A stretch of 10,337 nucleotides of DNA from a bacterium (GTDB lineage: Bacteria > Fidelibacterota > Marinisomatia > Marinisomatales > JAHJCW01): assembly GCA_018812885.1 (NCBI GenBank), contig JAHJCW010000035.1, positions 1 to 10,337 on the forward strand. The letters run 5' to 3'. This document shows, piece after piece, positions 6,004 through 10,337 of this stretch (position 1 is its first letter; each line of letters starts with the position of its first letter). A program made the translations under genes and the position numbers. A model generated the notes under the pieces. The model worked only from the letters and a program-made list of their open reading frames with translations. It ran no database searches and was not told where the DNA came from.

Positions 6004-7323
6004 ATGATTAAGATTTCAGCAGATGCTGTAAGAAATACAATTGGAAAACATATGTTAGCAGACGGCTTGGATCCCATTGTTGATTTGAAGAAGAGCCACG
6101 GAAGTTGGTTTGTTGATAAACGTGATGGGCGAGAATACTTGGATTTGTTCTCTATGTTTGCTTCGATGCCAATTGGTTACAATCATCCTTATTTACTTGA
6201 AAGATCAGATAAATTCCGTGATGTAGCTATTAATAAGCCAACGAATTCCGATATATATTCAACAGAAATGGCAGAATTTGTTGATACTATGGCAAGAATT
6301 GCTCAACCTTCATATTTGTCGTATGCTTTCTATGTTGCAGGTGGCGCTTTAGGGGTAGAAAATGCACTCAAAGCTTCTTTTGATTGGAAAGTTCGTAAGA
6401 ATATTGCAAAAGGGAATGGAGAATTAGGTTCAAAAGTCATTCATTTTCATGGGTGTTTTCATGGAAGAACAGGTTATACTTTGTCTTTAACAAATTCTCA
6501 CGATAAACGCAAAACAATGTATTTCCCTCAATTTGATTGGCCGCGTATTTCTACGCCATCAATTCAGTTTCCTTTAAACGATGTTAATTTAAAATCTGTT
6601 CAGGCTCGTGAGAAACAAGCTATTGGCGAAATCAAAAAAGCAATTCAATCTAATCCAAATGATATTGCTGCTTTAATTATTGAACCGATTCAGGGCGAAG
6701 GCGGCGATAATCACTTCCGAGCTGAGTTTATGAAAAAATTGAGAACAATTTGCGATGAAAATGACATCATATTCATTTATGATGAAGTTCAAACCGGAAT
6801 TGCATTAACCGGCAAAATGTGGGCACATGAGCATTTTGGAAAAGAAGCATTGCCTGATATGATTTGTTTTGGCAAGAAAACACAAGTTTGTGGATTCTTT
6901 GCGAGTAAAAGAATAGACGAAGTTGAAAATAATGTATTCCACGAATCAGCACGACTAAACTCCACTTGGGGCGGCAATTTAGTTGATATGGTTAGATTCA
7001 GCATGTATCTTGAGGTAATCGAGCAAGAAAAGCTTGTTGATAAAGCTGTAGTCAATGGTAAATATTTGCTTCAAGAGATAAATAAGATACAATCTGATTT
7101 TCCTAAAGTGATTTATAATGTACGCGGAAAAGGACTATTTTGTGCTTGTGATCTTGAATCAGGCGAAAAACGGGATAAATTGCGTGGATTGATACAGGAA
7201 GAAGGAGCAATTATGCTAGGCTGTGGTCCAAAAACAATTAGATTTAGACCGCCGGTTAACATTTTAACGGAAGAAATTGATTACGGTATTGAAAGAATTC
7301 GAAAAGCCATAATACGTCTGTGA
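6004..7323 (+). CDS. lat: L-lysine 6-transaminase (lysine epsilon-aminotransferase), PLP class III
   Basis: Transfers the epsilon-amino group of L-lysine to 2-oxoglutarate, giving alpha-aminoadipate 6-semialdehyde and glutamate; the product cyclises to piperideine-6-carboxylate, the substrate of the adjacent dehydrogenase. The 439-aa protein has the class-III aminotransferase fold: the YVAGGALGVENALKAS region (110-125) for PLP phosphate binding, FHGCFHGRTGYTLSLTN (148-164), EPIQGEGG (227-234), IYDEVQTG (258-265) with Asp260 facing the PLP ring nitrogen, and Lys291 in CFGKKTQVCG (288-297) as the Schiff-base lysine. RLNSTWGGNLVDMVR (317-331) and TIRFRPP (411-417) match what I recall of mycobacterial LAT (Rv3290c), with a constant offset of 9 for Lys300, Asn328 and Thr330. 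This separates it from ornithine and GABA transaminases. AGGAGA (5994-5999) precedes ATG 6004. Its stop overlaps the rsmI start by 4 bp. Confidence 0.93.
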   Translation: MIKISADAVRNTIGKHMLADGLDPIVDLKKSHGSWFVDKRDGREYLDLFSMFASMPIGYNHPYLLERSDKFRDVAINKPTNSDIYSTEMAEFVDTMARIAQPSYLSYAFYVAGGALGVENALKASFDWKVRKNIAKGNGELGSKVIHFHGCFHGRTGYTLSLTNSHDKRKTMYFPQFDWPRISTPSIQFPLNDVNLKSVQAREKQAIGEIKKAIQSNPNDIAALIIEPIQGEGGDNHFRAEFMKKLRTICDENDIIFIYDEVQTGIALTGKMWAHEHFGKEALPDMICFGKKTQVCGFFASKRIDEVENNVFHESARLNSTWGGNLVDMVRFSMYLEVIEQEKLVDKAVVNGKYLLQEINKIQSDFPKVIYNVRGKGLFCACDLESGEKRDKLRGLIQEEGAIMLGCGPKTIRFRPPVNILTEEIDYGIERIRKAIIRL

Positions 7324-8021
7324 ATCAATTAAAAGATATTGGTATTGTTTATATAGTTTCTACTCCTATCGGAAATTTAAGTGACATCACATTCAGAGCA
7401 GTAGAAACACTAAAAGCCGTACCATTAATTGCTGCTGAAGATACTCGCAAAACCAAAATATTACTCAATCACTATAAAATAATAACACCACTAATTAGCT
7501 ATTATGAGCACAACCATTTTTCGCGGATTAACAAAATAATTGATCATTTGCAGGATGGTAAAGATATTGCAGTCGTTACTGATGCCGGCACGCCCGGTGT
7601 TAGTGATCCTGCTTATAAATTAATTAGAGAAGCAATCGCAATTGGTGCAAAAGTTGAATCAATACCGGGTGCATCAGCTGCCTTAGCAGCGCTAATTTCA
7701 TCCGGACTGCCAACGGATCGTTTTATTTTTGAAGGTTTTTTACCTCCTAAAAAAGGAAGAAGAAAACGTCTGCTAGCATTAGAAACGGAAACGGCTACGA
7801 TAATATTATTTGAAAATCCAAAAAGGATAAAAAGGACATTAACTGATATTTTAGAATCCATTGGAAATCGACCCGCTGTAGTATGTCGTGAATTGACTAA
7901 ACTATATGAAGAAATTATTCGTGGAACAGTTGAGGAACTTTTAGCGTACTTTTCTAAGCATGAGGTAAAGGGTGAATGCGTAATATTAATTGGTAAGGAT
8001 GATGAGAATGTCCAATTTTAA
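7320..8021 (+). CDS. rsmI: 16S rRNA (cytidine-2'-O-)-methyltransferase RsmI, short form
   Basis: SAM-dependent enzyme of the tetrapyrrole-methylase superfamily that 2'-O-methylates C1402 of 16S rRNA in the ribosomal P-site region. Family motifs are present in order: YIVSTPIGNLSDITFRA (11-27), AAEDTRKTKILL (38-49), VVTDAGTPGVSDPA (85-98) of the SAM pocket, SIPGASAALAAL (114-125), FEGFLPPKKGRRKR (137-150) and CRELTKLYEEIIRGT (189-203). The usual ESPHR-type motif reads FENPKRI (164-170). At 233 aa it is about 50 residues shorter than the E. coli enzyme because it ends after the catalytic core, lacking the C-terminal helix-turn-helix-like extension; such short forms are common. The start is GTG 7320, overlapping the lat stop (GTGA); no good Shine-Dalgarno site is seen, so translation probably depends on coupling to lat. 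Its 3' end overlaps tmk. Confidence 0.93.
   Translation: MNQLKDIGIVYIVSTPIGNLSDITFRAVETLKAVPLIAAEDTRKTKILLNHYKIITPLISYYEHNHFSRINKIIDHLQDGKDIAVVTDAGTPGVSDPAYKLIREAIAIGAKVESIPGASAALAALISSGLPTDRFIFEGFLPPKKGRRKRLLALETETATIILFENPKRIKRTLTDILESIGNRPAVVCRELTKLYEEIIRGTVEELLAYFSKHEVKGECVILIGKDDENVQF
7995..7999 (+). promoter_or_regulatory. Ribosome binding site that decides the tmk start
   Basis: AAGGA (7995-7999), inside rsmI, is 8 bases before ATG 8008. Other in-frame candidates (TTG 7990, ATG 7999, ATG 8002) overlap or abut this site, so 8008 is the preferred tmk start. Confidence 0.65.
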
Positions 8022-8637
8022 AAAAGGCAAATTCATTACATTTGAAGGAATTGATGGCTGTGGTAAATCTACGCAAGTGAAAATGCTTGTTAAAAAGTTA
8101 GAACAATTGAATATTGACGTTATTACTATACGTGAACCCGGCGGAACAAGAATATCGGAATCAATTCGTGAAATATTATTATATCGTGATATTCATGAAT
8201 TAGGGGAAAGGACCGAAGCTCTACTAATGACAGCAAGCCGAGCGCAACTAACAAAGGAAGTAATTATTCCTGCCCTAAATAAAGGTACATTAGTTATAGC
8301 TGATAGATATGCAGATTCAACAATAGCATATCAAGGTGGCGGGAGAAAAATTAAAATAGATAGATTAGATGAATTAAATCAATTTGCGACATATGGTACA
8401 GTGCCTGATTTAACCTTTTTTATCGATGTTTTACCCGATGAGGGGGCACGGCGTCAAAATACTAAAGATCGTATCGAACAAGCAGGAATTGATTTTCAAA
8501 GGCGAGCGAGAGATTCATATTTAGAATTAGCTAAAAAATATTCTAATAGGATTGTTGTTATTGATGGTAAAACCGATATTGATACAATACATAAAAATAT
8601 TTGGAAGGAATTTAAACAAAGAATTTTAGAGAAATAA
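8008..8637 (+). CDS. tmk: Thymidylate kinase (dTMP kinase)
   Basis: Cytosolic enzyme that phosphorylates dTMP to dTDP with ATP, essential for dTTP supply. The 209-aa product is the normal family length. Motifs (numbered from ATG 8008): P-loop EGIDGCGKST (13-22) with Lys20, REPGGT (42-47) of the dTMP site, MTASRAQL (74-81), DRYADSTIAYQG (99-110) containing the catalytic DR pair, and a C-terminal LID-type basic segment (EGARRQNTKDRIEQ) before a helical end. The P-loop XXGK carries no basic residue, while the LID holds arginines, which points to an E. coli-like type II enzyme. ATG 8008 is selected by AAGGA at 7995-7999; this gives a 14-bp overlap with the end of rsmI. The next gene starts 1 bp after the stop. 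rsmI-tmk pairing is not universal but both are housekeeping functions. Confidence 0.95.
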   Translation: MSNFKKGKFITFEGIDGCGKSTQVKMLVKKLEQLNIDVITIREPGGTRISESIREILLYRDIHELGERTEALLMTASRAQLTKEVIIPALNKGTLVIADRYADSTIAYQGGGRKIKIDRLDELNQFATYGTVPDLTFFIDVLPDEGARRQNTKDRIEQAGIDFQRRARDSYLELAKKYSNRIVVIDGKTDIDTIHKNIWKEFKQRILEK

Positions 8638-8638
8638 A

Positions 8639-10282
8639 ATGAGAAAAAAATTAAAGATTATTTTAACAAGTATCGGCTTAACTATCGTAGCAGTAGTTGT
8701 AATTGCAGCATCCAAATCTGATATTTATGCTGAAATCATGAAGTCGCAAAGACTTATGAATGATGTTTATAAACAATTAATAGCAAATTATGTAGATGAT
8801 TTTGACGTAGAAGCATTTACACGATCGAGTATCGAAGATATGGTTGGCGAGTTAGATCCATATACGGTTTTCATTGAAGCCGAAGATCGTTATGATCTTG
8901 ACTTACTAACCACAGGAAAATACGGTGGTGTAGGCATTCAAATCGGTAAACGCGAAGACCAATTGACAGTAATTGCACCTATGGACGACACTCCTGCTAA
9001 AAAAGCAGGAATTACTAATGGCGATGTAATCGTTAAAATTGATAGTACATTTACCACCAATTTGAATTTAGATGTAGCTTCAGATATGATTCGTGGACTA
9101 AAAGGCACAAAGGTCATTTTAACTATAAAACGGTTTGGTAATGATGAATTAATAGAATTTGAATTAACCAGGGCTGACATTACCGTAAAGGATGTTACTT
9201 ATGCGGAAATGATAGATGATGATATTGGATATATCCGTTTAACGAGATTTTCAAAAAATTCAGGACCTGAAATGCGCACTGCATTAAATAAATTTGTAGA
9301 AAATGATGCATCTGCTTTTATCTTGGATTTAAGAAACAATCCCGGTGGGTTGCTTGGATCTTCAATCGAAATTCTTGAAATGATTGTAAAAAAAGATCAA
9401 TTATTATTAACTACTAAAGGGCGGAATAAAGAATCTAACAGGGAGATATATTCAAAACGGACACCAATAATTCCCGAAGAAATGGAAATTATAGTTTTGA
9501 TTAACGAAGGCAGTGCATCGGCTAGCGAAATTGTAGCTGGAACTTTACAGGATTTGGATAGAGCAGTTATAATGGGTAAACGTTCATATGGAAAAGGATT
9601 GGTGCAATCCGTGGTTGGATTGGACAAAGATCATGCTTTAAAGATCACTACGGCAAAATATTATACTCCGAGTGGAAGGTTAATACAAAAACCAGGCTAT
9701 ATTAGTGAAAAATTAGTAATCGCTGAAAGCGATGTAGATACGGCTTTCGTAACAGTTGGTGGCCGAATTGTTAAAGGTGGGGGAGGTATCAAACCGGATT
9801 TTGAAGTCGATGTTGATTATAATTATCCGCTTACTTATGAGTGTTTGAGGAAAGGTGCATTTTTAAGTTTTGTGCAACAACACAAACAAACCTATTCATC
9901 TTTACAAGAAGTAAAGAATGATGAACAATTATTAAATAATTTTCAAGAATATTTGAATGAAATTGATCTGGAAGTGACTACTCCTGGAGAAAAAGCGCTA
10001 AGTGATACAAAAATAAGATTATCAGTTATTGACAGCACAAATACAGAATTAAATGCTGCTTTTGAAATTATTGAGAAATTCATTGATAACCATGAAGAGA
10101 CTTTATTTGCAAAAGAAAGAGATAAGTTATCTGAATTCCTATATGAAGAATTTGCCAGTGTTTACGAGGGAGAAAATGGTAGATTTAAAGAAATGCTGCA
10201 ATACGATAATACTATTAGTGAAGCGTTAATAATCCTTAAAAATAATACTGTCTATAATGGTGTTTTTGCAGTAGATAATTGA
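8639..10282 (+). CDS. ctpA: S41 family C-terminal processing peptidase (CtpA-type) with long C-terminal extension
   Basis: Serine protease of the tail-specific/CtpA family, expected to act outside the cytoplasmic membrane on C-termini of envelope proteins. The 547-aa chain has a basic start (MRKKLK) and one hydrophobic segment at 7-24 (signal anchor or signal peptide); no lipobox cysteine was seen. An N-terminal helical part (about 30-85) includes ELDPYTVFIE. The PDZ domain spans about 88-170 (GKYGGVGIQIG, PAKKAGITNGDVIVKID). The S41 core follows: ILDLRNNPGGLL (228-239), catalytic Ser294 in GSASASEI (291-298), Lys319 in KRSYGKG (314-320) and Gln323, with the 25-residue Ser-Lys spacing typical of the family, then YYTPSGRLIQ (341-350). 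Residues about 400-547 form an acidic, helix-rich extension of unknown role. The start lies 1 bp after tmk with a weak ribosome site, suggesting coupling. Substrates are unknown. Confidence 0.92.
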   Translation: MRKKLKIILTSIGLTIVAVVVIAASKSDIYAEIMKSQRLMNDVYKQLIANYVDDFDVEAFTRSSIEDMVGELDPYTVFIEAEDRYDLDLLTTGKYGGVGIQIGKREDQLTVIAPMDDTPAKKAGITNGDVIVKIDSTFTTNLNLDVASDMIRGLKGTKVILTIKRFGNDELIEFELTRADITVKDVTYAEMIDDDIGYIRLTRFSKNSGPEMRTALNKFVENDASAFILDLRNNPGGLLGSSIEILEMIVKKDQLLLTTKGRNKESNREIYSKRTPIIPEEMEIIVLINEGSASASEIVAGTLQDLDRAVIMGKRSYGKGLVQSVVGLDKDHALKITTAKYYTPSGRLIQKPGYISEKLVIAESDVDTAFVTVGGRIVKGGGGIKPDFEVDVDYNYPLTYECLRKGAFLSFVQQHKQTYSSLQEVKNDEQLLNNFQEYLNEIDLEVTTPGEKALSDTKIRLSVIDSTNTELNAAFEIIEKFIDNHEETLFAKERDKLSEFLYEEFASVYEGENGRFKEMLQYDNTISEALIILKNNTVYNGVFAVDN

Positions 10283-10313
10283 AAATAAATATTTTAAATT
10301 CTTGTACTATTTT

Positions 10314-10337
10314 GGGTGATTAGCTCAGGTGGTTAGA
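10314..10337 (+). tRNA. 5' end of a tRNA gene, probably tRNA-Val (cut by window edge)
   Basis: GGGTGAT (10314-10320) has the form of a 7-base 5' acceptor strand, followed by the invariant T8-A9 (10321-10322) and D-arm GCTC-AGGTGGTTA-GA with its GG pair. Only 24 bases are present, so the anticodon is not seen. The start GGGTGATTAGCTCAG is the same as that of E. coli tRNA-Val(UAC), so valine is the best guess. It lies 31 bp after the peptidase gene. Confidence 0.85.

Noticed and set aside
7320..8021. rsmI truncation by mutation
   Set aside because: The protein is shorter than the E. coli enzyme but ends after all catalytic motifs and overlaps tmk cleanly; short RsmI forms are normal.
10305..10310. 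TACTAT as promoter of the tRNA gene
   Set aside because: It ends only 3 bases before the mature tRNA 5' end, so initiation would fall inside the tRNA.

Overview
The window is AT-rich bacterial DNA read entirely on the + strand: one partial gene, ten complete genes and the first 24 bases of a tRNA gene, packed with short spacers or overlaps. Protein sequences and base composition fit an uncultured member of the FCB group or a neighbouring phylum (Marinimicrobia/Neomarinimicrobiota, Cloacimonadota, Ignavibacteria or similar). This placement is an impression from protein style and from a 'CACGGATT'-type intergenic hairpin repeat, not a computed result.

Region 1 (1-4209) is one probable operon of six genes of unknown function: the C-terminal tail of a KOW-like protein, a small 111-aa protein with a hydrophobic centre, a DUF6754-like membrane protein, an 8-TM protein with a ~95-residue outside loop, a protein with an alpha/beta domain held between two TM segments, and a 7-TM protein. 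Genes 2-6 are joined by a 4-bp overlap or gaps of 4-10 bp, mostly with good Shine-Dalgarno sites, and the unit ends in a clear intrinsic terminator. This looks like a dedicated envelope complex without an assigned role and is the most novel part of the window.

Region 2 (4210-4455, 246 bp) holds that terminator, then a decayed ~100-bp inverted-repeat element, then the unmarked leader of the next operon.

Region 3 (4456-10282) starts with two lysine-degradation genes. An antiquitin-type (ALDH7) aldehyde dehydrogenase and L-lysine 6-transaminase together convert L-lysine through alpha-aminoadipate semialdehyde (in equilibrium with its cyclic form piperideine-6-carboxylate) to 2-aminoadipate. Three housekeeping genes follow without a break: rsmI (16S rRNA 2'-O-methylation; overlaps the transaminase gene by 4 bp), tmk (dTMP kinase; overlaps rsmI by 14 bp) and an exported S41 C-terminal-processing peptidase. 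A tRNA gene, probably tRNA-Val, begins 31 bp later and runs off the window end.

No IS element, CRISPR array, phage gene or broken gene was seen.
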